Assembly (NCBI GenBank): GCA_947493575.1
Contig: CANLRQ010000001.1
Span: 222,006-286,005, forward strand
Reading direction: 5' to 3'
DNA: 64,000 nt
DNA from: an uncultured Marinomonas sp.
Lineage (GTDB): Bacteria > Pseudomonadota > Gammaproteobacteria > Pseudomonadales > Marinomonadaceae
Positions within the stretch are counted from its first letter, which is position 1. Every line of letters starts with the position of its first letter. Under the pieces are notes generated by a model. The model worked only from the letters and a program-made list of their open reading frames with translations. It was not told where the DNA came from and did no database searches. Positions 45,326 to 55,366 of the stretch are shown piece after piece. A program made the position numbers and the translations under genes.

Positions 45326-46699
45326 TTAGAAGAAAGTTAAGCCCACTTGGAATAATTGTTCTACAGCGGGGATTTGCTTTTTATTCGAAACAAAAATAAT
45401 AATGTGGTCTTCTGCTTGAATCATTAAATCGCCTGTTGCTATGAGCACTTCATCTTCTCTAACAACGGCCCCAATAGTGGAACCTTCTGGAAGTGTAATA
45501 TTTGCGATACTGCGGCCCACAACTTTAGAAGAACGGTAATCACCATGGGCGACGGCTTCTAATGCCTCAGCAGCACCTTTACGTAGTGAGTGGACGTTTA
45601 CTACATCGCCTCGACGTATGAAGGATAGCAGTGAACTTATGGTTGTTTGTTGAGGAGAGATAGCGATATCTATCATCCCTTCCTGAACAATATCAACATA
45701 AGCTGGGTTATTGATAATAGTCATAACCGTTCTAGCACCAAGACGTTTAGCCAACATTGACGACATAATATTGGCTTCGTCATTGTTTGTAAGCGCGCAG
45801 AACACATCGGTTGATTCAATGTTTTCTTCCAGCAAGAGCTCTTGTTTTGATGCATCACCATGTAGCACTATGGTGTTGTCTAACTCTTCTGAAAGATAAC
45901 GACAACGAGATAGCCCTCTTTCTATAATCTTAACCCGGTATTCTTTCTCAAGCGTCTTAGCAAGCCTTTCTCCAATATTACCGCCACCAGCAATAATGAT
46001 TCTGCGGTAAGGTGTATCAAGTGGCCTAAGTTCACTCATTACATCTAATACATCTCTTTGGGCGGTTAAGAAGAAAACTTCATCATGTGCATGAATTCGA
46101 GTATTGCCATCTGGAGTAATGGATTTACCGTCTCGATAAATTGCGGCAATACGAGTTTGAATAGAGGGCATATGCTCTTTTAAAAAGCTAATTGGTTGAT
46201 CCGTTAACGGGCCACCCTTCTCTGCTTTGACTACCACCAGTTGAACTTTACCGTTCGCAAACTCCATAACCTGTAATGCACCAGGATATCTAATAAGGCG
46301 TTGTATGTGTTTGGTAACGGCTTTTTCTGGACTAATGCGTACATCGATGGGCAGCGCGCTGTCATCAAATAATTGAGGGTATTTTGAATAGGCGCTAGAA
46401 CGAACACGGCCTATTTTGGTTGGCGTCTTAAACAATGTATAAGCTACCTGACAAGCAACCATATTTGTTTCATCATGGTTACTAACGGCAATAAGCATAT
46501 CGGCATCATCACAACCTGCTCGCTCAAGCACTTCCGGATGCGCACCACTGCCTTCCACTGTTTGAATATCTAGTTTATCTTGCAGTTCCCTGAGGAGCTT
46601 TCCATCGGTGTCTATTACGGTAATATCGTTGTCCTCGTTCGCTAAATTTTCTGCGAGTGTCGCGCCAACTTGCCCTGCACCAATGATGATAATTTTCAT
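45326..46699 (-). CDS. trkA: Potassium transporter regulatory protein TrkA
   Basis: A 457-residue peripheral regulator with two RCK (KTN-C) modules: MKIIIIGAGQVGATLAE at the start and RIIIAGGGNIGERLAKTLE near residue 230, both NAD(H)-binding motifs. Start 46699 has an AGGA RBS 6 nt upstream; an upstream TTG/ATG-like start lacks one. It gates TrkH and lies 55 bp before trkH. Confidence 0.95.
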   Translation of the reverse strand: MKIIIIGAGQVGATLAENLANEDNDITVIDTDGKLLRELQDKLDIQTVEGSGAHPEVLERAGCDDADMLIAVSNHDETNMVACQVAYTLFKTPTKIGRVRSSAYSKYPQLFDDSALPIDVRISPEKAVTKHIQRLIRYPGALQVMEFANGKVQLVVVKAEKGGPLTDQPISFLKEHMPSIQTRIAAIYRDGKSITPDGNTRIHAHDEVFFLTAQRDVLDVMSELRPLDTPYRRIIIAGGGNIGERLAKTLEKEYRVKIIERGLSRCRYLSEELDNTIVLHGDASKQELLLEENIESTDVFCALTNNDEANIMSSMLAKRLGARTVMTIINNPAYVDIVQEGMIDIAISPQQTTISSLLSFIRRGDVVNVHSLRKGAAEALEAVAHGDYRSSKVVGRSIANITLPEGSTIGAVVREDEVLIATGDLMIQAEDHIIIFVSNKKQIPAVEQLFQVGLTFF

Positions 46700-46897
46700 A
46701 TTGTATCCTAGTTGACCGCCACCCAATTTAAGGATGTAAACTTAGTCAGTCGTAAACTCTTAATGAATAAAAAAACAGTGTATTAATAAAAATAGAAAAA
46801 GCAGTGTTTTACTACATAGGATAATTTTAAACCCATTGGAGAAATTAATTAACGTTGTTTGCTAAATAATACAAAAATAACTGAATATTCTTTGGAA

Positions 46898-46924
46898 AAA
46901 AAAGAGCCTGATTAAGACTCTTTT
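46898..46924 (-). terminator. Intrinsic terminator after rsmB
   Basis: On the minus strand AAAAGAG and CTCTTTT form a stem with an 11-12-nt loop followed by eight T. It stops the def/fmt/rsmB transcript before trkA, so trkA-trkH probably have their own promoter in the 220-bp gap. Confidence 0.75.
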
Positions 46925-46947
46925 AAAAACATGTTGTTTTCGCTTAA

Positions 46948-48291
46948 TTAAATAGACTTCTCTAATAAGCAATAGTAAAAACCATCATGGCCATGTTGTT
47001 GAGGAAGCAGTTGTCTTCCGTGTGTCACTTTAAGCCCGCATTCGTCTGGGAGTAATAATGGTTTTTCAATAGCGTCTTCATGACTTTCTAAGAAGTGTAC
47101 CATTTGCAAGCTATTCTCTTCTTCCAAGATTGAACAAGTGGCATAAAGCAACTGCCCTCCAGGAGCGAGTGTTTTCCATACTTCTTCTAAAATACTTTTT
47201 TGAATATTGGTCAAGGAAACTATGTCATTTGGTTTCCGGTTGATTTTAATATCTGGGTTTCGTCGAATGACACCGGTAGCGCTGCATGGGGCGTCTAGCA
47301 GGATTTTATTAAATTGTTGTCCGTTCCACCAAGAGCTTAAATCACTTGCGTCAGCACAGATTACATCTGCAGTCACATTTAAACGTTCAAGGTTCTCGTG
47401 AATCTTATCTAAACGCCAAGATTCTAACTCAATAGCTGTAAGTGAAATGTCTTGTTTTTCTAGTAGATGGCCTGTTTTTCCACCGGGTGCTGCGCAAGCA
47501 TCAAGTACGCGGTCTCCTTTTTTAAGGTCTAAAAGGAAAGCCGCAAGTTGGGCAGATTCGTCTTGAACACTAAAATGTCCCACCTCAAAATTAGGTAACT
47601 GATTTACACTAATTGGCTTTTTAAGGTACAAAGATGAAGGGGAAAATATGCCTTTTTCTGTATCTATTCCTTTCTCGGATAATAACTCTATAGCTGTTTC
47701 ACGTGAAACATGGCGTTCATTTACCCTTAAACACATAGGAGGATGGCTGTTGTTCGCATCTATAACGGATTCTACATAGTCTGGCCAAAGTTTCTTAATG
47801 CGTTTTACTAACCATTTTGGATGAACGTATTCTACGGATGGCATAGATTCTATTGATGCGAGAATTTCATCGCGCTCTCGCAAGTAACGACGTAACACCG
47901 CATTAAACAGTTTACCTGCCCAGTCCTGATTTAACTCTTTTGTCGCTTCTACCGCTTCATTAACTGCAGCATGATCTGGAGTGTCCATATATTCCAGTTG
48001 ATAGAGGCCAATGAGTAAGATTGCATACAGATCGTATTCATCTTCTTCGAAGGGGTGCTGCAGCATGTTTAAGGCAATGCTGTTAAGTTTAGGGAACCAA
48101 CGACAAACACCGAAGCATATTTCTTTAAGTTTGGGCTGGTGCTCATTGCTAACACGACCAACATGTTTTGCTAATTGGGTACTAAGAGAACCTTTATTTT
48201 GTAAAATGCCACAGATTATAGAAATTGCTACAGTGCGTGCTGGTAAATATAAATCCTGTGAGTCAGGGGCAGAAACGTTTTTATCCATCAT
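46948..48291 (-). CDS. rsmB: 16S rRNA (cytosine967-C5)-methyltransferase RsmB
   Basis: An approximately 447-residue protein. Start 48291 (MMDKN) is preferred because AAGG lies 8 nt upstream; the ATG at 48309 is inside fmt. The N-terminal NusB-like domain (about 20-150) precedes a SAM methyltransferase domain with VQDESAQLAAFLLDLKKGDRVLDACAAPGGKTGHLLE (near 230) and the catalytic Cys motifs LLDAPCSATGVIRRNPDIK and LLYATCSILEEEN. It overlaps the 3' end of fmt. The segment encoding HVSRETA contains a perfect parS site. Confidence 0.96.
   Translation of the reverse strand: MMDKNVSAPDSQDLYLPARTVAISIICGILQNKGSLSTQLAKHVGRVSNEHQPKLKEICFGVCRWFPKLNSIALNMLQHPFEEDEYDLYAILLIGLYQLEYMDTPDHAAVNEAVEATKELNQDWAGKLFNAVLRRYLRERDEILASIESMPSVEYVHPKWLVKRIKKLWPDYVESVIDANNSHPPMCLRVNERHVSRETAIELLSEKGIDTEKGIFSPSSLYLKKPISVNQLPNFEVGHFSVQDESAQLAAFLLDLKKGDRVLDACAAPGGKTGHLLEKQDISLTAIELESWRLDKIHENLERLNVTADVICADASDLSSWWNGQQFNKILLDAPCSATGVIRRNPDIKINRKPNDIVSLTNIQKSILEEVWKTLAPGGQLLYATCSILEEENSLQMVHFLESHEDAIEKPLLLPDECGLKVTHGRQLLPQQHGHDGFYYCLLEKSI
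47695..47710. promoter_or_regulatory. parS centromere-like site
   Basis: The 16-bp sequence TGTTTCACGTGAAACA is a perfect palindromic match to the ParB-binding consensus. It lies inside rsmB (codons for HVSRETA), about 14 kb from dnaA and 22 kb from parAB. Only one such site was found in the window on reading it. Confidence 0.93.
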
Positions 48292-49297
48292 GAGATAGAC
48301 CTTTTCCAATTATTTGTCCGACTTGAAGCAAGTCACTGTGCTTTCCATTTAATGCATCTTTTACGGCTAACTTTTTTCCGCCAGAAAATTGAATCATTGT
48401 TAAGGCGATGATGCCCTTCCCTGTTGCTACATGAATTTCCTGTTTTGTAACCTCTATGATTTCACCTATGGAAGCATTTGTAACACCACTAACAGAATGA
48501 GCACCATGAATCCTCATCGTGCCTTTAGTGGTTTCAGTGTAGGCAACTGGCCATGGAGATAGCCCAAGCACTTTACGAACTAACGTATTTGCATCAAGAG
48601 ACCAATCCAGTTCCCCTTCTTGTTTTATGAGCTTTGATGCGTAACAAGCATCCACATCATTTTGTTTTTCACCTGTTAACGTTCCAGCATCTAATAATTG
48701 ATCTAGTGCATGAATTAAGGACTCACCACCTAGAGTAGCTAGCTGGTCGTGAAGTTCACCAGATGTTTGGTTTTCAGAGATTGGGCAATGGGACTTAAAC
48801 AACATATCACCTGTATCCAAGCCAACGTCCATTTGCATTATAGTGATGCCTGTTTCTGTATCGCCTTCTATCACGGCTCTATGTATCGGGGCTGCTCCGC
48901 GCCATCTGGGTAATAATGATGCATGAACATTGATACAGCCCAATTTAGGTGTGTCCAAAACCGTTTTTGGAAGAATTAATCCGTAGGCTGCGACAATCAT
49001 AATGTCGGCATTTAATTCTGCTAAGACGGATCTGTCTTCTTCCAATTTAAAATTTAACGGTTGATACACGGGGATATTGTGCTCTTGTGCTAATGCCTTT
49101 ACTGGGCTGGCAACTAACTTTTGTCCACGGCCAGAAGGTCTATCTGGCTGAGTATAGGCAGCGACAATTTCATAGTTTCGGCTTACTGCATGATCAATTA
49201 AAGACTGCAAACTGGACGCTGCAAACTCGGGTGTGCCAGCAAAAATGATGCGTAGAGGCTGAGTAGCGGAATGTCTAACTGTGGTGGATTCTGACAT
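48281..49297 (-). CDS. fmt: Methionyl-tRNA formyltransferase
   Basis: An approximately 338-residue enzyme that formylates initiator Met-tRNA. The start 49297 has GGAG 9 nt upstream; the earlier ATG at 49318 lacks an RBS. Motifs are LRIIFAGTPEFAASSL (near 17), the catalytic GCINVHASLLPRWRGAAPI (near 122), and QMDVGLDTGDML. The C-terminal OB domain is present. Lies between def and rsmB. Confidence 0.96.
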   Translation of the reverse strand: MSESTTVRHSATQPLRIIFAGTPEFAASSLQSLIDHAVSRNYEIVAAYTQPDRPSGRGQKLVASPVKALAQEHNIPVYQPLNFKLEEDRSVLAELNADIMIVAAYGLILPKTVLDTPKLGCINVHASLLPRWRGAAPIHRAVIEGDTETGITIMQMDVGLDTGDMLFKSHCPISENQTSGELHDQLATLGGESLIHALDQLLDAGTLTGEKQNDVDACYASKLIKQEGELDWSLDANTLVRKVLGLSPWPVAYTETTKGTMRIHGAHSVSGVTNASIGEIIEVTKQEIHVATGKGIIALTMIQFSGGKKLAVKDALNGKHSDLLQVGQIIGKGLSHDG

Positions 49298-49341
49298 GGA
49301 ATATAACTCCGGAATCAAAAATAAATGAGCGTATGGGTAAC

Positions 49342-49364
49342 AAAAAATCAGGCCGCAGCCTGAT
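49342..49364 (-). terminator. Intrinsic terminator between def and fmt
   Basis: On the minus strand ATCAGGC and GCCTGAT form a perfect stem with a TGCG tetraloop, followed by TTTTTTG. This would end or attenuate the def transcript before fmt. Confidence 0.8.
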
Positions 49365-49426
49365 CTTAAAAGTAATACAATGGTTTGTCTGTAAAACGCA
49401 GCAAATCAAGGGAGTTGAAAACTCGC

Positions 49427-49933
49427 TTATTTTTTTGCTTTTTGTAGTTTCAGTAACTTGGTTTTTATACGGTTGCGTTTTAATGGAGACAGATAATCTA
49501 CCATTAGTTTGCCATCTAGGTGGTCTATTTCATGCTGGACACACACAGCCAATAATTCATCTACATCCATTTTGAATTCTTTGCCATTACGGTCTAAGGC
49601 GCTCACGCGTACTTTCGCAGCACGGTAAATGTGTTCGTAAAACCCTGGAACAGATAAACAACCTTCTTGTTGTTCATTGGGTGCATCATCTAATACTTCA
49701 AACTCTGGATTGATAAACACAATGGGATCATTCTTTTCTTCGGAGAAGTCCATCACAACCAAACGATGGTGAAAGTTTACTTGTGTCGCTGCTAGCCCTA
49801 AACCATTTTCGTCATACATGGTATCTAGCATGTCATCAATCATTGTTTGTAATTTGGGAGTAAACTCAGTGATCGGCTTTGCAACAGTACGCAAACGTGG
49901 ATCAGGGAATTCTAAAATTGGTAAAACAGCCAT
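49427..49933 (-). CDS. def: Peptide deformylase
   Basis: A 168-residue metalloenzyme that removes the N-formyl group from new proteins. The three motifs are present: GLGLAATQV (near 45), EGCLSVPG (near 90), and the metal-binding [10 protein letters not shown] (near 133). First gene of the cluster with fmt, divergent from dprA. Confidence 0.97.
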   Translation of the reverse strand: MAVLPILEFPDPRLRTVAKPITEFTPKLQTMIDDMLDTMYDENGLGLAATQVNFHHRLVVMDFSEEKNDPIVFINPEFEVLDDAPNEQQEGCLSVPGFYEHIYRAAKVRVSALDRNGKEFKMDVDELLAVCVQHEIDHLDGKLMVDYLSPLKRNRIKTKLLKLQKAKK

Positions 49934-50211
49934 AAAAATAGTCCAAAATTCAATATCTAAGTTGGTCTTCTCGAAAAGCGAGTTGATTGAATCATGCGTT
50001 ATTCAATCAGAGTAATGGACCAACAGTCATAATTTCATAATTGGCGTATTGTAACGTATGTTGGAAGATTGATCAGCGTTTCTATGGTGTGAATTCAATA
50101 ATTATGCTTGAATATTCTACTCAGTTGCTCAGGAAGAGCCGTTGTAAATGATTGATAAATGCCTTACCAATTAGGCCTCTCTATGAATATAAACAATGCT
50201 AAGGAAAGCGA

Positions 50212-51561
50212 ATGTCTACACAACTTTCTCTGGAAACCTCATTTGAGGATGCTTTACACGATCACCACCGTCCCTTAAATCGACAAGATTGGCTCTGTTT
50301 GAGTTTAATCAAAGGTGCTGGACCAACACGTTTAGACAGGCTTTGGAATTACATAACAGCGTTAGAGGCGGAAGGAGATTTTGAATCCTGCTTTTGTTCT
50401 AGTTTGGATCAAGAGTTATTTACGCGATTAAAGTGGCCAAAAGAGACCGCGCGTCAAGCCAGCGAATACTGTTTACGAGGTAAACTGCTCCCTCAAGTGC
50501 AAGAAAAGTTAGTACACACTTTAAGTTGGTTACAAGAAGAATCAAACTATTTAATCCTTAAAGGGGAAATGGATTATCCGAGCAAATTAGCTGAAATTCC
50601 CGTACCTCCTATCTTGTTGTATGTTAAAGGAAACCTGTCTTGCTTATCTAATGTATGCCTTGGTATTGTCGGAGCTCGTCGTTGTAGTGTTTATGGAAGG
50701 CAGCTGGGTTTTCAGTTTGCCCAACAACTGAGTCAGTTAGGTATAACCGTTGTGAGTGGCGGAGCTACTGGCATTGATAGATCTGCCCATGAAGGTGCCA
50801 ATTCACTGTTCATATCAAACATTGCCGTAATGGGAACGGGATTGGAAAAATTGTATCCGAAGGCAAACTTGATGCTTTTTGAACAGATTTTAATTCAAGG
50901 AGGAGCTCTAGTTAGTGAATATCCATTGATGACGGTTGCTCGTCCTAATCTATTCCCTCCTCGTAATAGAATTATCAGTGGTCTAAGCGAAGGAGTGCTA
51001 GTAATTGAAGCAACTGAGAAAAGTGGTTCTTTGATTAGTGCCAGCTATGCTGTGCAACATAACCGAGAAGTTTTTGCTGTGCCCGGAAGAATAACTGAAG
51101 ACAATACCCGAGGCTGTCATAAATTAATCCAGCAAGGAGCTGTGTTGGTAATGGACGTGGAAGACATCGTTTCTGAGTTAACAGCATTTCATGAAATGAA
51201 GAAAACGACTCAGATAAATACAGATTCCCAGTCTTCAGATTTACATGAGTCAATAGGGAAAACTAACCTCCCTACTTCAAACAATATGACCAAGCAGGCA
51301 AGCGCTAATAAAATCGCGCAGAAAAGGCCGTGTGAATTACATCCCACTGAGGTGGATCTTGACTTGATAACCCCAGTTGCTCAAGCCGTGATACGTTGTT
51401 TTAATCGGATTGAGCAAAAGGAAGTATTGGAATTTACCTACTTAATTGATGTGATTGCATGTGGCACCAGTGACTTGATGCAAGCTTTGATTGAATTAGA
51501 AATGTTGGATTGCATCGAGCCTCATGCAACGGGATACAGACGTTGTTATCGAGCTGCTTAA
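50212..51561 (+). CDS. dprA: DNA processing protein DprA (Smf)
   Basis: A 449-residue protein. The Rossmann-like DprA core includes LGIVGARRCSVYGRQLG (near 150), VVSGGATGIDRSAHEGA (near 183), and FPPRNRIISGLSEGVLVIEA (near 250). The C-terminal winged-helix domain spans about 385-445. It loads RecA on incoming single-stranded DNA in transformation. The linker between 325 and 385 is unusually long and polar. In Pseudomonas it is preceded by a LysM gene and followed by tsaC; neither is here. Confidence 0.94.
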   Translation: MSTQLSLETSFEDALHDHHRPLNRQDWLCLSLIKGAGPTRLDRLWNYITALEAEGDFESCFCSSLDQELFTRLKWPKETARQASEYCLRGKLLPQVQEKLVHTLSWLQEESNYLILKGEMDYPSKLAEIPVPPILLYVKGNLSCLSNVCLGIVGARRCSVYGRQLGFQFAQQLSQLGITVVSGGATGIDRSAHEGANSLFISNIAVMGTGLEKLYPKANLMLFEQILIQGGALVSEYPLMTVARPNLFPPRNRIISGLSEGVLVIEATEKSGSLISASYAVQHNREVFAVPGRITEDNTRGCHKLIQQGAVLVMDVEDIVSELTAFHEMKKTTQINTDSQSSDLHESIGKTNLPTSNNMTKQASANKIAQKRPCELHPTEVDLDLITPVAQAVIRCFNRIEQKEVLEFTYLIDVIACGTSDLMQALIELEMLDCIEPHATGYRRCYRAA

Positions 51562-51691
51562 TCCGAGTACTGTTTTAATCTGAAGACAGGCTTGAACAAA
51601 GTATTCTGTTTAGCATGCTATTCTGTTTTAGTGCGTTATCCCGCTATGGTACTTTTCGGAATGAATTAAAAGAGTTCTAGTGATAAGAATC

Positions 51692-52105
51692 TTACATGCC
51701 AAAAATATCATTTTTGAGTTGCTTGATATCACGACGCTCTTTTTTATTTGGTTTGTGATCTGCCATGATACGACCACCCAGTGTTTTATGTTGTAGCGCT
51801 CTCTTCTCCCGTTTTTCTATGGATTCGGCGGTTTCCTCATACAAGAGTTGAGCTTCTGGTGCTCCTCGCCTTTGATCACTTAGTGCTTTGATTAAAATGG
51901 TTTTCTCATCAAAGCCTAATTTCAAGGTGATCTTTGCCCCCACTTCTACTGTCCGGCTCGCTTTACCCTTGGCGCCATTATAGGACACCTTGCCACCATC
52001 TATGGCATCCTTACAAAGGGTACGTGTTTTGTAAAAACGTGCGGCCCAAAGCCATTTGTCTAAACGTATTGCTTGTGAAGAGGCCTGTTTTTCTGCTTTA
52101 CTCAT
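51692..52105 (-). CDS. hslR: Heat shock protein 15 / S4-domain RNA-binding protein HslR
   Basis: A 137-residue basic protein. The S4 RNA-binding domain is visible (AIRLDKWLWAARFYKTRTLCKDAIDGGKVSYNG, about residues 12-45), followed by a Lys/Arg-rich tail. HslR rescues stalled 50S subunits carrying nascent chains. It stands convergent to dprA and divergent from cysQ. Confidence 0.92.
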   Translation of the reverse strand: MSKAEKQASSQAIRLDKWLWAARFYKTRTLCKDAIDGGKVSYNGAKGKASRTVEVGAKITLKLGFDEKTILIKALSDQRRGAPEAQLLYEETAESIEKREKRALQHKTLGGRIMADHKPNKKERRDIKQLKNDIFGM

Positions 52106-52169
52106 AAGAGACTGAATTTACCTATTTGATTTCTAACTTTTTGATTGCTATGTAAAGGCGTAAGTTACT

Positions 52170-53015
52170 ATGAAGGATGTTAATTGCCACCCATTTTTTA
52201 TCGAATTACAACAGATAATACACAATGCTGCCGATGCAATCATGGAAATTTATCAGCGACAGGATTTAGGCATCCAACAGAAGTCGGATGACAGTCCTGT
52301 TACTGCAGCGGATTTAGCTGCCCATCATATTATTGTAGACGGCTTAAAGAAACTCACTCCTGATATTCCCGTGTTATCTGAAGAGGACGTGTTTCCATTT
52401 GACGAAAGGGTTAAATGGCCTCTTTTATGGGTGGTAGACCCATTAGATGGAACCAAAGAGTTTATTAAGCGTAATGGTGAGTTTAGTGTGAATATTGCGT
52501 TAGTGGAAAATCATGTGCCCATACTGGGAATAGTGTATTTGCCTGTTTCAAAAGAAGGTTTTTTTGGTGTAACAGGTGATATCGAAAAATTACCTAAAGG
52601 CGCACTGAAATGGACAGAAACGGATTTCCGCGTGATTAAAACGCGTGTTCCTGAATCTACCTTGATAGCCATGACGAGCCGTAGCCACGGCCCTGCATTG
52701 CCAGAGACATTAAAAACGCAACTATTAACGGACTTCGCTCACATTCAGGAAATTCCTAAAGGCAGTTCCATCAAAGCCTGTCGTATTGCCGAAGGTGTAG
52801 CGGATATTCACCTTCGCCGTGGACCTACCTGCGAATGGGATACAGCAGCCACTCAGGCCATTGTAGAAGGTGCAGGTGGCGTCTTAATGGATTTCAATGG
52901 TGTTCCTTTTGCTTATAACAAACGTGAAACATTATTAAATGGGCACTTCTTTGTTGCAACACCGGAGCTGACACCAATTATTTTAGAGTGGTATCAGTCA
53001 GAGCAAAGTAAGTAA
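52170..53015 (+). CDS. cysQ: 3'(2'),5'-bisphosphate nucleotidase CysQ
   Basis: A 281-residue inositol monophosphatase-fold enzyme that converts PAP to AMP in sulfur assimilation. It has SPVTAADLAAH, the metal motif WVVDPLDGTKEFIKRNGEFSVNIALV (near 90), and CEWDTAATQAIVEGAGG (near 222). Length is slightly above E. coli CysQ. It ends 19 bp before a MITE-like repeat. Confidence 0.94.
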   Translation: MKDVNCHPFFIELQQIIHNAADAIMEIYQRQDLGIQQKSDDSPVTAADLAAHHIIVDGLKKLTPDIPVLSEEDVFPFDERVKWPLLWVVDPLDGTKEFIKRNGEFSVNIALVENHVPILGIVYLPVSKEGFFGVTGDIEKLPKGALKWTETDFRVIKTRVPESTLIAMTSRSHGPALPETLKTQLLTDFAHIQEIPKGSSIKACRIAEGVADIHLRRGPTCEWDTAATQAIVEGAGGVLMDFNGVPFAYNKRETLLNGHFFVATPELTPIILEWYQSEQSK

Positions 53016-53034
53016 TGGGTATTGAAAATAAGGT

Positions 53035-53117
53035 GAGACCTTTGCACGGCTACTAAGCTTGCTAATACTTTGTTAAAAACAGGCTTATCATCGCTCAAGG
53101 CTTAGAGAAAAGGTTTT
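53035..53117. mobile_element. MITE-like element, 83-bp copy 2
   Basis: The left end GAGACCTTTGCACGGC and a degenerate right end match the copy at 58580-58662, sharing the internal TTTGTTAAAAACAGGC and ATCATCGCTCA blocks. Direct repeats AAGGT lie exactly on both sides (53030-53034 and 53118-53122), a perfect 5-bp target duplication. No coding capacity. Confidence 0.85.
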
Positions 53118-53185
53118 AAGGTGTTTTCACTTATAAGAGCTTTAGTTGTAATGGGCTTTATTGCATCAATGATTCTGGAGATAGC

Positions 53186-53392
53186 ATGACAATAGAAATT
53201 TATGGCCCAAGCTTCAGTAGCTTTGTACGCTTTACTATGATTGCGAGTGAAGAAAAAAATATTGCCTATGAAATAAAGCTCTTGGATATGAAAAGCGCAG
53301 AGAATTATGAAAACCACCCATTTGGTAAGTTTCCATAGATTAAGCATGGCAACTTCATATTGTATGAAACAGCAGCGATTGTTGCTTATATC
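53186..53392 (+). pseudogene. Decayed glutathione S-transferase, N-terminal fragment
   Basis: A good RBS (GGAG) and ATG open a frame whose translation starts MTIEIYGPSFSSFVRFTMIA and continues ENHPFGKFP before a TAG at 53336. The same frame then reads IKHGNFILYETAAIVAYI, restoring the GST N-terminal pattern (PFGKxPx...YETxAIxxYI). After 53392 the similarity stops, so the C-terminal helical domain is missing. It is therefore a GST with an in-frame stop and a 3' truncation. It lies 68 bp beyond the MITE-like copy 2. Confidence 0.8.
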
Positions 53393-53497
53393 AAGCTCAT
53401 CGTTCTTTCGATTTTTATCAATAACCTCCTACTCTTTTTACTTCTTTTGTTCCGTCTTTGTTATTGAGTGATAAACTAGGTGCAATTATCGTTTTAA

Positions 53498-54454
<957 letters not shown>

Positions 54455-54458
54455 TAGA

Positions 54459-55298
54459 GTGACTACAAAGTCGATAGAATTAGAACAGTATGGTGTTTTT
54501 GGAAACCCCATTGAACACAGTAAGTCGCCTAGCATCCATGCTTTCTTTGCAGAGGATACAAACCAATCTTTAAGTTATGACAAATTCTTAGGTGATTTGG
54601 AGCAGTTTGAAACACAAGTAAGCGAATTTTTCCAACAAGGTGGGAAAGGGCTTAATGTAACTGTGCCATTTAAAGAGCGTGCATTTGCAATGTGTGACTT
54701 ATTGAGTAAAAGAGCGAAACAAGCAGGTGCGGTTAATACGCTAGTACTAGGTAAAAATGGCGAATTGTACGGTGATAATACCGATGGCGTTGGAATGGTT
54801 CGAGACATTTGTGAAAACCATGGGCAAACGTTAAGAGGTAAACGTATTTTGGTATTGGGTGCCGGTGGTGCTGTTCGAGGTATTTTAGACCCTTTACTTA
54901 ATGAATCACCTACAGAAGTTATTATCGCAAACCGCACTGTATCCAAAGCTCAGGCATTAGCTGAACATTTTAACCGTGAAAGCACACCTGTTATAGCAAA
55001 AAGCTTTGAAGAAGTGGATGGTGTTTTTGATGTAATCATTAATGGCACCTCGGCCAGTCTTGGAGGCGATTTACCTCCTCTATCGGATTCGATTATTAAT
55101 ACTCAGACATGGTGTTATGACATGATGTATGGCAAAGAGCCAACCGTGTTTCTAGAATGGGCTATAGCATTAGGTGCGAAAGGGGAAGATGGATTAGGTA
55201 TGCTGGTTGAGCAGGCGGCAGAATCCTTTTTTATCTGGCGTATGAAACGTCCTAAAACAGACAAGCTAATTACTAAAATGCGTAATGACTTGTCATAA
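54459..55298 (+). CDS. aroE: Shikimate dehydrogenase
   Basis: A 279-residue NADP-dependent enzyme for aromatic amino acid synthesis. Substrate motif YGVFGNPIEHSKSPSIHA (near 10), catalytic Lys in NVTVPFKERAF (near 68), DNTDGVGMV (near 105), the nucleotide motif LVLGAGGAVRGIL (near 130), and DGLGMLVEQAAESFFIW (near 247). Follows hemF, as in Pseudomonas. Confidence 0.96.
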   Translation: MTTKSIELEQYGVFGNPIEHSKSPSIHAFFAEDTNQSLSYDKFLGDLEQFETQVSEFFQQGGKGLNVTVPFKERAFAMCDLLSKRAKQAGAVNTLVLGKNGELYGDNTDGVGMVRDICENHGQTLRGKRILVLGAGGAVRGILDPLLNESPTEVIIANRTVSKAQALAEHFNRESTPVIAKSFEEVDGVFDVIINGTSASLGGDLPPLSDSIINTQTWCYDMMYGKEPTVFLEWAIALGAKGEDGLGMLVEQAAESFFIWRMKRPKTDKLITKMRNDLS

Positions 55299-55366
55299 AA
55301 ATCGTTTTACATGATGTAATGCGTTGTTCAAAACAAGCGCAAGTAAATACAAGGTGAAGGCCCGTA

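Noticed and set aside
53102..53347. 81-codon minus-strand frame over the MITE and GST remnant
   Set aside because: It is the shadow of the GST remnant and the repeat, with no family features.
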